Shown: positions 24,907-34,318, counted from the first letter of the stretch. The stretch: DNA of 64,000 bases from Bradyrhizobium sp. AUGA SZCCT0283 (GCF_018130385.1 NZ_JAFCLU010000001.1:62001-126000); one strand, 5' to 3'. Notes: generated by a model not told the origin, from the letters alone. Translations and numbers: made by a program.

Positions 24907-27900
24907 TTACTCCTTGCGGTTGCCCGCAAGCTGTTCCTTCAGCGCCGCCAGTTTTGCAAATGGCGAATTGGGATCGACGGGACGATCACGCTCGCGCGGC
25001 GCCGCGCTGGTCGCCCATTGACGGTGCGATGGCCCGCTGTCGCGCTTGTCACGGCCGCCCTTGTCGCGTCCGCCGAAATCACGGCCGCCGCGCTCGCCCT
25101 TGTCGCGGCCACCACCCTTGTTGCGATCGCCCTTGTTGCGATCGAACTTGTCGCGACCCTTGCCCTCGACGCGCTCACGGGGCGGACGGTCCTGACGCGC
25201 TTCCGTCGCCGGCGCGCCCTCAACTGCCGCCGGCGTAGCCGTGGCATCCGCCGGCGCACCCTCGCGGGCTTTGCGGAAGTCATTACGGCGGCCACGGCGA
25301 TGGCGCTGCTCGCGCGGCGCGCCCTCGCCGCCTTCGCCAGCCACGGCTGGCGCGCTCTCGGCCGGGCGGGCGTGATGGCGCTGGCGGTTGCGGTCGTGGT
25401 GCGGACGGCGTTCCTCGGAACGGCCACCAGGCCGCCAGACCTCGACGAGTACAGGCTCGGCCGGCGTCTCGGATTTCGTTTCAGGCGCTTCTTCAGCGGA
25501 TTTGGCTTCAGCGAATTCCGCCGGAGCTTCGGATTCGGCAGAAGCTTCGCTCGCGGTGGCGGGCTCGGCCGCGGCTTCCGCGGCGCTGATCGTCGGCTCC
25601 GCCTCCTGTTCCGGGGGCGCGTCCGCGATCGCGGCTTCCGCCGGCGTGGTCTCGGCGGCCGCAACCTCCTCGGTCACTTCCGCCACCGGCGTGACGTTGG
25701 GCAGCAACGACGCCGATGACACGGGCTCGCTGGCAACCGGCACTTCAGCGGCGACTTCTTCCGCCGGCGTCTCTGCCGCCACCTCGGCACTCGCCTCGAC
25801 CGGCGGTGTCTCAGTGGAGACGGTCTCGACAACGACCTCGGGCGCGGGCTTCGGGGCGAGCTGCGGACGCTTGTCCATGCGGTAGCCGAGCGCGCGCAGG
25901 ATCGAGGCAAAGTCCTCGCCAGCAGATCCTGTCAGCGACGTCATCGCCTGCGTCACCACAAAGCCGCGGCCGTCGAACGCGCCGGTCGGCTTTTCGCCGG
26001 GCGAGGTCTCGCGCCACGCCAGCGCGGGACGAATGAGATCGGCAAGCCGTTCCAGAATATCGACACGCACCGCGCGCTCGCCGCACTGGCGATAGCCGAG
26101 CACGCGATAGGCGTCGCGGTGCAATGCCTTGTCGACCGGGAACGAGGTGCGGCCCGAGCTCGCCAGATGCTGCGCGCCCGACAGCGCGGACATGTCGACA
26201 TTGTCCTGCTTCTCGGCCCACAGCAGCGAAGCCAGCGCGCGCGCGGCGGGCTTCAACAGCCCGGGGAAATAGATGTGATAGGCGCCGAAGCGCACGCCGT
26301 ATTTGCGCAACGTGGCGCGCGAGGCCTGGTCGAGATCCTTCATCTCGGCGGAAATCTTTGCGCGCTCCAGCACGCCGAGCGCTTCAACGAGTTGGAACGC
26401 GATGCCGCGCCCGATGCCGGTGATGTCCTCGGCCTTGGAGAGTCCGAACAGCGGCCCCAGCAGCTTTTCGATATGCGTCTTCAGCCACAGATCGAGCCGC
26501 GCCTGCACGGCTTCGCGCGGCGCGCCGGAGAGACGATCGTCGGCAATGATCCTGATACGCGGATGCAGCGCGTCGTCAGCGGCAACGAGCTTTGCGACCG
26601 CGTCGCCGGTCCAGCGGATGGTGCCGTCTGACGTCAGCACGAACTGATCGTCGGGCGCGGCGGCAAGTTTTGTGGCGCGCGTGTCGATCTCGCTGGCGAG
26701 CACCTGCTGGGCCGCCGCCTGCAACGCCTTGGCATCCGAGCCGGCTTCCGCCGCATCGGGTGCAAAGGTAAATCCATCGAGCCGGCCGATCGCGTGGCCT
26801 TCCACAATCACTTCGCCGGTCTTGCCAATTTCCGTATTCAAAACTGAGTTCTCCCGCAGGCGGCGCATCAATACACTGGTACGGCGGTCAACGAAACGCT
26901 CCGTAAGCCGTTCATGCAGCGCATCGGATAATTTATTTTCGACCTCCCGGGTGATCCCCTGCCAGTGATCGGGGTCGGACAGCCAGTCCGGGCGGTTGGC
27001 GACGAAGGTCCAGGTGCGGATTTGCGCGATCCGGCCCGACAGCGTGTCGATATCGCCGGTCACGCGGTCGGCCTGGTCGACCTGGGCGGCGAACCATGCG
27101 TCGGGAATCCGGCCCTTTTTCATCAGGAAACCGTACAGCGTGGTCACCAGTTCGGCGTGGGCGGCGGGCGCCAGCCGGCGGTAATCCGGGATCTGGCAGG
27201 CGTCCCACAGCCGTTCCACGGCTGAAGCGCCGTGGGCCATGTCCCTCACCTCGCCGTCGCGCCCCGCGTGATCGAGCACGCGCAGATCCTCGGCGATCGG
27301 CGCGCGGGTCAAGGCCTCATGCCCGGGCGAGAGCGCCAGCGACACCTGCAGCGCGCCGAGCGAGGAAAAATCCAGTTTCGAATTGCGCCACTGCAGCATT
27401 TTGACGCTGTCAAAAGTATGGTTCTGCAGCGCGTTCACCAGTTCCGGCTCGAACGGCGCGCAGCGCCCGGTGGTGCCGAAAGTACCGTTGCGGGTGGCGC
27501 GGCCCGCGCGGCCCGCGATCTGCGCGAACTCCGCCGGGTTGAGCCTGCGGAACTGGTAGCCGTCGTATTTGCGGTCGGAGGCGAACGCGACATGATCGAC
27601 GTCGAGGTTCAGCCCCATGCCGACCGCATCGGTGGCGACGAGATAATCGACGTCGCCGTTCTGGAACATCGCGACCTGCGCATTGCGCGTGCGGGGCGAG
27701 AGCGAGCCCAATACGACAGCCGCGCCGCCATGCTGCCGGCGGATCAGTTCGGCGATGGCGTAGACTTCATCGGCCGAGAACGCGACGATCGCGGTGCGGC
27801 GCGGCTGGCGCGTGATCTTGCGGTCGCCGGCGAATTCGAGCTGCGACAGCCGCGGCCGGGTGACGATGGACGCGCCCGGCAGCAGCCGCTCGATGATCGG

Positions 27901-28323
27901 GCGCATGGTGGCAGCACCCAACAGCAGCGTCTCGTCGCGGCCGCGGCGATGCAGGATGCGGTCGGTGAAAACATGCCCGCGCTCGAGATCGGCGGCGATC
28001 TGGATTTCGTCGACGGCTAAGAAACTCACGTCGAGATCCCTCGGCATCGCCTCGACGGTCGAGACCCAGTAGCGCGGGTTCTTCGGCTTGATCTTCTCTT
28101 CGCCTGTTATCAGCGCGACGCTCTCAGGCCCCGCACGATCCGCGATCTTGTTGTAGACCTCGCGCGCCAAGAGCCGCAGCGGCAGGCCGATCACCCCGGA
28201 GGAATGCGCCAGCATCCGCTCGATGGCCAGATGCGTCTTGCCGGTGTTGGTCGGCCCGAGCACGGCGGTGACGCCGGCGCCGGGCGCGCGATCAGCCGCG
28301 AACGTGGAAGGTGAGAAAGCCAT
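24907..28323 (-). CDS. Suv3-like ATP-dependent RNA helicase with disordered C-terminal tail
   Basis: A superfamily 2 helicase of about 1138 residues. Walker A is in LGPTNTGKTHLA, motif II is DEIQ (FLAVDEIQIAAD), and the C-terminal RecA domain has DAVGMGLNLDVDHVAFAS and the QIAGRAGRATRNG motif. This combination is characteristic of Suv3, which unwinds RNA for degradosome-like complexes. From about residue 850 the sequence becomes Ala/Glu/Pro-rich and ends in Arg/Gly/Asp repeats (RGGRDFGGRDKGGRDKRDS), a probable RNA-binding disordered tail. The ATG at 28323 is chosen because the longer frame to 28524 only translates a repeat D element. Confidence 0.9.
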   Translation of the reverse strand: MAFSPSTFAADRAPGAGVTAVLGPTNTGKTHLAIERMLAHSSGVIGLPLRLLAREVYNKIADRAGPESVALITGEEKIKPKNPRYWVSTVEAMPRDLDVSFLAVDEIQIAADLERGHVFTDRILHRRGRDETLLLGAATMRPIIERLLPGASIVTRPRLSQLEFAGDRKITRQPRRTAIVAFSADEVYAIAELIRRQHGGAAVVLGSLSPRTRNAQVAMFQNGDVDYLVATDAVGMGLNLDVDHVAFASDRKYDGYQFRRLNPAEFAQIAGRAGRATRNGTFGTTGRCAPFEPELVNALQNHTFDSVKMLQWRNSKLDFSSLGALQVSLALSPGHEALTRAPIAEDLRVLDHAGRDGEVRDMAHGASAVERLWDACQIPDYRRLAPAAHAELVTTLYGFLMKKGRIPDAWFAAQVDQADRVTGDIDTLSGRIAQIRTWTFVANRPDWLSDPDHWQGITREVENKLSDALHERLTERFVDRRTSVLMRRLRENSVLNTEIGKTGEVIVEGHAIGRLDGFTFAPDAAEAGSDAKALQAAAQQVLASEIDTRATKLAAAPDDQFVLTSDGTIRWTGDAVAKLVAADDALHPRIRIIADDRLSGAPREAVQARLDLWLKTHIEKLLGPLFGLSKAEDITGIGRGIAFQLVEALGVLERAKISAEMKDLDQASRATLRKYGVRFGAYHIYFPGLLKPAARALASLLWAEKQDNVDMSALSGAQHLASSGRTSFPVDKALHRDAYRVLGYRQCGERAVRVDILERLADLIRPALAWRETSPGEKPTGAFDGRGFVVTQAMTSLTGSAGEDFASILRALGYRMDKRPQLAPKPAPEVVVETVSTETPPVEASAEVAAETPAEEVAAEVPVASEPVSSASLLPNVTPVAEVTEEVAAAETTPAEAAIADAPPEQEAEPTISAAEAAAEPATASEASAESEAPAEFAEAKSAEEAPETKSETPAEPVLVEVWRPGGRSEERRPHHDRNRQRHHARPAESAPAVAGEGGEGAPREQRHRRGRRNDFRKAREGAPADATATPAAVEGAPATEARQDRPPRERVEGKGRDKFDRNKGDRNKGGGRDKGERGGRDFGGRDKGGRDKRDSGPSHRQWATSAAPRERDRPVDPNSPFAKLAALKEQLAGNRKE

Positions 28324-28377
28324 GTGTTGCAGGTGTTTCTTTTTTAAATGCCGTCGCTCAAATCGCAGGTGCCAGAC

Positions 28378-28477
28378 CTCATCCTGAGGAGCCGCGTTAG
28401 CGGCGTCTCGAAGGATGAATGGCACCAGTCGGGCTTCATGGTTCGAGACGGCGCTATCGCGCCTCCTCACCATGAGG
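28378..28477. repeat. Palindromic repeat family D, copy 1
   Basis: CTCATCCTGAGGAGC...GTCTCGAAGGATGAA is followed by CATGGTTCGAGACGGCGC...CCTCCTCACCATGAGG. Two nested hairpins share the GTCTCGAA/TTCGAGAC core. A related element occurs in the opposite orientation at 36685-36786. It lies upstream of the helicase gene, where it has created a false N-terminal extension of the open frame. Confidence 0.75.
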
Positions 28478-28807
28478 GTATCTTCTTTGCGAGGAGCGAA
28501 GCCTTTCTGCTCGCTCGGCGTCAAATCCGCCGAATCTGTTTCATTCTGCGACGGCGATGCGGTCGCGGCTTAAGGTCTGGAACGAGTCTGGAACGAAACG
28601 CGCCCGAATCGCTGACTCCTACCTAAACCCGATACGTTCACCGCAACATCTCGCGCTGAGGCGCTTCGGGTGGCACTAGATCAAGTTTACATGGGCTCCA
28701 CAAGCGGCGGTCTTGGGGTGAAATCCTTAAAGGGCGGAGTCGAATCAGAAGTGGGCAAGAGTCAAGGCGGATTCCGCTATCTCGTCGTCACTGCGCTCTT
28801 GTTTCCG

Positions 28808-28930
28808 TCGTCCCTGCGAACGCAGGGACCCATACGCCGCGGCCGTGCGGCTTGGAGGCGGTGGGAGTTGCTACCGCCCGCAATCACGAAAGCCTGTGGT
28901 TATATGGGTCCCTGCTTTCGCAGGGACGAC
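28808..28930. repeat. Palindromic repeat family C, copy 1
   Basis: TCGTCCCTGCGAACGCAGGG...and an inverted GGGTCCCTGCTTTCGCAGGGACGA arm enclose about 70 bp. The left arm shares CCCATACGCCGCGGCCG with the copy at 37618. It occupies the gap between the helicase gene and the DUF3108 gene. The remaining part of this 634-bp gap shows no gene. Confidence 0.85.
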
Positions 28931-28957
28931 AGCGGAGCGCGAGGGCCGACCGAAACC

Positions 28958-29848
28958 TCAATTCGTCTTCGCCACCCTCGGCGGCATCGCTGATGTCACA
29001 AACGACGTCGCTTCCAGCATCGCCGGGCCGAACGGCGTCGGAATCGTCATCCGGAAGGGAACCAGGATGCGGGTTCCCGCGATCGGCACGAAGGCGATCT
29101 CGATCCGGCGTTCGTTGGCGAGATATTTGATCACGGGGCGATCGGGGATGTAGCCAGCGATCGGCGTGAAGTAGATGGCGCAGACCAGCGCCGGCCCGTG
29201 ATAGCCCCGCTCGGCCTTCACCGTCTCCATGCGCTTGTAATCGAGCTTGAGGTCGTAGCGCAGCCGTCCGTCAAAGATCCCCGCACCGGTGCGGCAGGAA
29301 TCCGGCGACAGCACCTCGCCATTGCCGGGCACGCGCAGCATCGAGCCGGTCATGGGATCGAGCACGCCTTTGCGGTGCGCATCGGTGACGACGATGCGGT
29401 CCGGATCGACCGGCGGCGCCGGATCGATCGAAAAATCCCTGACATTGCCGTTGGCCAGCACCAGGCGGATGGTCTCGGACTTCTTCTGCGTGGTGGTGGT
29501 GGCGGTATAGGCATTGGCGACCAGCGCGCCGCCCACGACGCGGCCCTGGCTGGCGCCGGAGCCCGTGCCGCCGGAAAACGCCTTCAACAGGCCCGCGGTG
29601 CCGCCCTGGGCGGAGGCCGAAAACGTGTCGTCGCCGATTTCGATGGTCCAGGCCCCCTTGCCAACCGGGATGCCCGCCAGCGTCGCCTCATATTGCGCAT
29701 CGAGCCGCCCCTGCGCGGAGGCCGCCTGCGGCGCCAGCGCTGATAACGCGATGGCGCACAGGCTGAAACCGAGCCTTGAGAGCGGCGAAACGGCGCGTTT
29801 GGCGGTCACGAATGGCTTGTCCCGGGATCGGCGCGAGTGGGTGTTCAT
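28958..29848 (-). CDS. DUF3108 domain-containing secreted protein
   Basis: A 296-residue protein with an N-terminal signal segment (LGFSLCAIALSALAPQAASAQ) and a beta-rich mature part including YEATLAGIPVGKGAWTIEIG and GYIPDRPVIKYLANERRIEIAFVPI. These features match DUF3108 proteins of the alphaproteobacterial envelope, whose function is unknown. The longest start is at 29848, but a GTG at 29809 gives a better ribosome site (GGGACAAG) and a shorter leader. It is divergent from rpmB, sharing the 331-bp intergenic region. Confidence 0.8.
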   Translation of the reverse strand: MNTHSRRSRDKPFVTAKRAVSPLSRLGFSLCAIALSALAPQAASAQGRLDAQYEATLAGIPVGKGAWTIEIGDDTFSASAQGGTAGLLKAFSGGTGSGASQGRVVGGALVANAYTATTTTQKKSETIRLVLANGNVRDFSIDPAPPVDPDRIVVTDAHRKGVLDPMTGSMLRVPGNGEVLSPDSCRTGAGIFDGRLRYDLKLDYKRMETVKAERGYHGPALVCAIYFTPIAGYIPDRPVIKYLANERRIEIAFVPIAGTRILVPFRMTIPTPFGPAMLEATSFVTSAMPPRVAKTN

Positions 29849-30054
29849 TTAGGCAGAAATATCCGGCAAACAACGCGTGTTTCCGCGAAAACCACGCTTA
29901 TCCCTCATTGCCTTCAGCCGCTTGCGGAAGGCCAGGGTGTTTTTACTGCTAAACCCATGATGTCGGCGGGGATTGCGCCCTTTATATGATGGCCTAAGTG
30001 GCTGGAACCCCTTATAAACCCGCGAACTCTGCGGCCCGGACCACCCCAAGAACC

Positions 30055-30083
30055 TTGACCGGGTGGCCGTCTCCCCCTATACG
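30055..30083 (+). promoter_or_regulatory. Sigma-70-like promoter for rpmB
   Basis: TTGACC (30055-30060) and TATACG (30078-30083) are separated by exactly 17 bp. It lies about 95 bp before the rpmB start in the 331-bp divergent gap. The upstream remainder of that gap shows nothing else recognisable. Confidence 0.55.
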
Positions 30084-30179
30084 TCCGCGGTTCCTGAAAA
30101 TGGACGCGATTTTGGACCCCCGCGGGAGGCTGCGCGAAGCGGCTCGGCTATGGCGGGGATGGAAGAGGATTTTTGACAA

Positions 30180-30488
30180 ATGTCCCGGCGCTGCGAACTG
30201 ACGGCCAAGGGCCCCCAGGTGGGCCACAAGGTGAGCCACTCGAACATCAAGACCAAGCGGCGCTTCCTGCCGAACCTGGTCAACGTCACCTTCATCTCGG
30301 ACGCGCTCGCCCGCAACGTGCGCCTGCGCGTCTCGACCAATGCGCTCAAGAGCGTCGACCACAATGGCGGCCTCGATAAGTATCTGCTGAAGGCCAAGGC
30401 CGACCTGCTCTCCCCCCGCGCGCTGGATCTGAAGCGCGCGATCGAGAAGAAGGTCGGCAAACCGGTATTCGTGAAGAAGGCGAGCTGA
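30180..30488 (+). CDS. rpmB: 50S ribosomal protein L28
   Basis: A 102-residue large-subunit protein with the bL28 signature [21 protein letters not shown] and [14 protein letters not shown] near the N-terminus. The length and the helical C-terminal extension are typical of alphaproteobacterial L28. It is followed by a strong hairpin terminator and, after that, by the accessory nuclease-helicase island, so rpmB marks the left border of the core chromosome here. Confidence 0.97.
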   Translation: MSRRCELTAKGPQVGHKVSHSNIKTKRRFLPNLVNVTFISDALARNVRLRVSTNALKSVDHNGGLDKYLLKAKADLLSPRALDLKRAIEKKVGKPVFVKKAS

Positions 30489-30514
30489 GTTTTAGCTACA
30501 TCGGCGGATCGGAG

Positions 30515-30555
30515 TTTGGAGCGGCCGGGTCGAAAGACCCGGCCGCTTTTCATTT
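30515..30555. terminator. Rho-independent terminator of rpmB
   Basis: GAGCGGCCGGGTC-GAAA-GACCCGGCCGCTTTTC is a perfect GC-rich hairpin with a stable GAAA loop and a T-run, starting some 30 bp past the rpmB stop. Confidence 0.92.
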
Positions 30556-30703
30556 TGGTCTGACCTCTAAGATGCACAGCGCACATCGAGAGCGTGGAAG
30601 GAACTTGCAAGGGTCCCTACCGCGCGCTTAGGTTGTCAAGGGGGCGCCAGCTATCCTTATTTACCAAACAGATTTTTGACGCGTCCCTGACCCGGGGGAA
30701 ATT

Positions 30704-32530
30704 ATGCGCGTCGTACGTATGTCGATCAGTCATTTTCGTAGCATCAAATCAGCGACCTTAGACTTCACGGGCCATACGCTTTTCGTCGGTCCAAACAACG
30801 TTGGCAAGTCGACGGTATTTGAGGCGCTTGATCTTGTTCTCGGTCCAGATCGCCTTTCCAAATATCCCGCGCTGGAAGAGTTCGACTTCTATAACGCCGA
30901 GTATCTCAACATATTTGACGAGCCACAGCCCCTTCGGGTCGAGGTGCTAATCACCGATCTTAGCCCAGAACTTGAGAACACCTGCGGCGCGCATCTTGAG
31001 TTTTGGCACGAAGCCGAGCGCCGGCTGCTTCAACGCGGCGAAGCTGAACTCGCAAATGCTCCGACCACGAAGCCGTCTCTTCGGCTTGAAACGATAGGGC
31101 GATACAACCCGGAAGAAGACGAGTTTGAAGCGAACACGTACTATTCGCACGGCGTATTCAAGTCCGACGGCACGCTCGACACTGTGAGCAAACCCGTAAA
31201 GCGCCTGATCGGATTCATATATCTGCGAACGTTGAGGACCGGGTCTCGTGCACTTAGCTTGGAGCGCAATTCGCTCCTAGACATTATCTTGCGAGTCCAA
31301 GGAGTGCGCACCGGCCTATGGGAGCGATCCATCTCGCGCCTGCGCAAACTGAACCCGCCGATCGGTAATGACGCGCACGAGTTGACTCCTGTCCTCGACA
31401 ACATCGAAGCTCGTTTAGCCCAATATATCCCGCTCCAGGCAGCCGGGAGCGCTACCGGATTGTACGTTTCTCAATTGACCCGTGAGCACTTACGAAAGAC
31501 CTTGTCGTTCTTCCTCTCCACCAATGCGGACCAATCACCCGTACCCTTTCAGGAATCAGGAACGGGCACGCTCAACACATTGGTCTTAGCGTTACTCTCG
31601 TTCATTGCAGATGCGAAGCCAGGCAACGTGATCTTCGCCATGGAAGAACCCGAGATCGCTTTGCCGCCGCATACCCAGCGACGAATCGCAAATTATCTGC
31701 TCAATGATACTGCGCAATGCCTTGTTAGTTCGCACTCGCCTTACGTTATTGAACGGTTCGATCAGGACCAGATTCAGATACTCCGACGCGATCCAACAGC
31801 GAAACTTACTGGGACACCAATAGCGAGCGCAGCGGCACTCAAACCCAAGCATTACAAACGTCATGCGCGTCGAGGCGTTGCCGAAGCGATGCTTGGTAAA
31901 GGCATTATTGTTGCCGAAGGCGTGACTGAATCTTCGGCGCTTCAGGCTGTTGCTGCGAAGCTCGAGTCCGCAGCCCCCTGGATCTGGCCGCTCGACCTAG
32001 CGGGTGTAACAATCTTCTCTGTTGATGGTGATGGCGACATGCCGACCTTTGGCGCCTTCTTCAAAGCACTTGGTCTCAAGACTTTCGCCTTCTACGACCA
32101 CAAGGTTCGCCCGGCCGCCAAGAATGCCGAATTTGCAAGCAACTTCGACATTCCACGTGAGACACGCTTCGACAGCATCGAGAAATTGCTGATCGCGGAG
32201 ATACCCGCAGACAGGCACTGGGATTTGCTTGTGGCAGTTCGTGATGCTGGCACACAAGGAAATCTCGGCATTCCGGCTGCGCGTCCAGCGCCCGCTCAAC
32301 TAGAAGCGCTAATCTACAGTGCACTTCGGTCCAATAAGGGAAATGGCTACGCCGGGCAACTTATCGAGCTATGCGCAGACGCAGAGCTTCCGCTGACAAT
32401 CGTGACATTCCTGCAAGAGGTGTATGCTCATTTTCCGAAGCCGCAGAAGCCACCGGTCTTGGCGCCGGCCGCTAAGGTCGGACAAGCAAATGCCGCTCAA
32501 GCTCAGTCCGCGACAGGCACCTCATCGTGA
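30704..32530 (+). CDS. gajA: OLD-family ATP-dependent nuclease, GajA-like (Gabija)
   Basis: A 608-residue ATPase-nuclease. The N-terminal ABC-type ATPase shows Walker A LFVGPNNVGKSTVFEAL and, near residue 310, Walker B VIFAMEEPEIALPPHTQRR followed by SSHSPYV. The C-terminal TOPRIM nuclease begins GIIVAEGVTESSAL with the acidic VDGDGD further on. OLD proteins of this form next to a UvrD helicase gene are class 2 OLD, which is GajA of the Gabija anti-phage system, a DNA-nicking nuclease controlled by nucleotide levels. The stop overlaps the helicase start (GTGA), so translation is coupled. G+C and codon usage are visibly lower than in the flanking genes. GGGGGAAATT precedes the ATG. Confidence 0.88.
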   Translation: MRVVRMSISHFRSIKSATLDFTGHTLFVGPNNVGKSTVFEALDLVLGPDRLSKYPALEEFDFYNAEYLNIFDEPQPLRVEVLITDLSPELENTCGAHLEFWHEAERRLLQRGEAELANAPTTKPSLRLETIGRYNPEEDEFEANTYYSHGVFKSDGTLDTVSKPVKRLIGFIYLRTLRTGSRALSLERNSLLDIILRVQGVRTGLWERSISRLRKLNPPIGNDAHELTPVLDNIEARLAQYIPLQAAGSATGLYVSQLTREHLRKTLSFFLSTNADQSPVPFQESGTGTLNTLVLALLSFIADAKPGNVIFAMEEPEIALPPHTQRRIANYLLNDTAQCLVSSHSPYVIERFDQDQIQILRRDPTAKLTGTPIASAAALKPKHYKRHARRGVAEAMLGKGIIVAEGVTESSALQAVAAKLESAAPWIWPLDLAGVTIFSVDGDGDMPTFGAFFKALGLKTFAFYDHKVRPAAKNAEFASNFDIPRETRFDSIEKLLIAEIPADRHWDLLVAVRDAGTQGNLGIPAARPAPAQLEALIYSALRSNKGNGYAGQLIELCADAELPLTIVTFLQEVYAHFPKPQKPPVLAPAAKVGQANAAQAQSATGTSS

Positions 32531-34278
32531 ATGAGCCGATTCCGCAAGCGATTATCGACTTCTTGGCTACCTCAGGCCATTGCCTTGTGTCTGGTGGACC
32601 GGGCTCCGGCAAGACAACTCTGGCGCTTAGAAAAGCCATTACGCACCTCGCCGCTGGCGTAGGACCGGGGCAGGCTGTTCTTTTCTTAAGCTTTTCGCGT
32701 GCTGCAGTAGGCCGCCTAATCGAAGCCGGGGCTCAATCGATCCCGCGAGAGTACCGCAATAAGCTGGTCGTCCAAACGTTTCACAGCTTCTTTTGGAATC
32801 TACTGGGTTGCCATGCCTATTTGCTCGGCGCGCCGCGACGATTGCATATCCTGATGCCGCATGATGAGCGCGCGCTATCGCAAGGTATCAAATCCGACGA
32901 CCCTAATTGGCCAATGTGGGAGCAGGAACGCGAACGGCTTTTTTACGAGGAGGGCCGGCTTGCCTTCGACCTATTCGGTCCCATGACGCTGCGACTCATC
33001 AGGGAGTCCACAAGCATCAAGAATCTCATTGGCCAACAGTATCCTCTAATCATTGTGGATGAAGCACAGGACACCGGACAACACGCGTGGGAAGTTATTC
33101 GCGAAATGAAAGACAGGGTGCAGATTGTGAGCCTAGTCGATCCCGAGCAACAAATTTTTGACCATCTACCGGGGGTAGGTCCAGAGCGGATCAACGCCAT
33201 CCTGAATGAACTCGCTCCGATGGAAGTCGACCTGGGCCAACAGAACAATCGCAGCCCTGGAACCGAAATCGCCGTGTTCGCGAACGATGTGATGCACGGT
33301 CGACCGCGTGGTCAGGCCTACACAGGCGTTTCGCGCCTCGCTTATCATCCAAAGCACGACCTAAACAAGACGCTAAGAAAAGCCCTCGCCATAGTTTACA
33401 GAAAGGCTCGTGAAGCTGGTATCAACCCTGAAAGTTGCGCAATCCTTGCAACGACGGGCCCGCAGGTAGCGGAAATAACAGCAGCGCTGTCTAATGGTTC
33501 GCGGCCAGTCGCCCATCGCGTCGTCTTCGACGAAGCGCAAGCGCTTCTTGCAAGCAGATTTGCAGCTTTTCTTCTAGAGCCCAAACGACCCGAATCGATT
33601 GTGTCTTATGTTATTGAAGGCTTGGAACTCCTGGGCAATTTAGAACGAGCTGCAGGAACCGTTGGCGGACGCAAAGCTGCTGAGGATTATCGAAGATGGG
33701 CCGAAGAGTACAAGGGTGGGAAGAAGCTACCAAACAAGGGGCTCGCCACCGCTATGCGTTCTGTAATGATGGCTCTGCACAAGACGGGATACTGTGGCGA
33801 CCCGTGGGTTGATTGGCTGCGCGTCAAAGAAGCCGTCCGTAATTCAGATGATCGACGGCTCGCTAAGATCGCAAGCCATTTAGATTATCTGGTGGCGTTT
33901 GGGCGCGGACGCTTTCTCGCCTCTAATCTTCTGGGATGTTGGATGCAAACAGCAACTTATGCGGGCGCTCGTGCGGCCTTCGATTCCGCGTTGGCCCAAG
34001 ATTCAATCTTGGAAACGTCGCAAGACCTCGGTGGAATTCACGTCATGACTATTCACCGCGCCAAAGGAAAGCAGTTCGACGGTGTTATCGTGGTACGGAA
34101 GAGTATCCCTGTGGGGCAGCGCCAATGGCGCTCCTCTTTTGTATGGCGAGACGATATGTATCCGTATCCGCGAAGTCGAAAAATCCTGCGAGTAGGAATC
34201 ACCCGAGCAAAAAAGCATGTTCTGATCTTAGACCCAGTATTCCCCGCGTGCCCGCTTTTGCAGGGACACTCCTTGTAA
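32527..34278 (+). CDS. gajB: UvrD/Rep-family helicase, GajB-like (Gabija)
   Basis: A 583-residue superfamily 1A helicase. Walker A is LVSGGPGSGKTTLALRKA, motif II IIVDEAQDTG, motif V HVMTIHRAKGKQFDGVIV, and motif VI LRVGITRAKKHVLIL, so the ATPase core looks intact. Start GTG at 32527 overlaps the TGA of the gajA-like gene. GajB, together with GajA, restricts phage, and sensing of DNA ends and nucleotide depletion has been described. Compared with the usual length of about 500 residues it is longer. The last dozen residues (VFPACPLLQGHSL) look like translated repeat sequence, so the native C-terminus may be lost. Confidence 0.87.
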   Translation: MNEPIPQAIIDFLATSGHCLVSGGPGSGKTTLALRKAITHLAAGVGPGQAVLFLSFSRAAVGRLIEAGAQSIPREYRNKLVVQTFHSFFWNLLGCHAYLLGAPRRLHILMPHDERALSQGIKSDDPNWPMWEQERERLFYEEGRLAFDLFGPMTLRLIRESTSIKNLIGQQYPLIIVDEAQDTGQHAWEVIREMKDRVQIVSLVDPEQQIFDHLPGVGPERINAILNELAPMEVDLGQQNNRSPGTEIAVFANDVMHGRPRGQAYTGVSRLAYHPKHDLNKTLRKALAIVYRKAREAGINPESCAILATTGPQVAEITAALSNGSRPVAHRVVFDEAQALLASRFAAFLLEPKRPESIVSYVIEGLELLGNLERAAGTVGGRKAAEDYRRWAEEYKGGKKLPNKGLATAMRSVMMALHKTGYCGDPWVDWLRVKEAVRNSDDRRLAKIASHLDYLVAFGRGRFLASNLLGCWMQTATYAGARAAFDSALAQDSILETSQDLGGIHVMTIHRAKGKQFDGVIVVRKSIPVGQRQWRSSFVWRDDMYPYPRSRKILRVGITRAKKHVLILDPVFPACPLLQGHSL

Positions 34279-34318
34279 ATTACTGACCTCTCTTGCTCTG
34301 TGACAGACCAACGGGAGG

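Noticed and set aside
33936..34286. + strand frame inside the helicase gene
   Set aside because: It is a shifted frame of the helicase gene. Its end (RVPAFAGT) is the usual false translation of a family C repeat.
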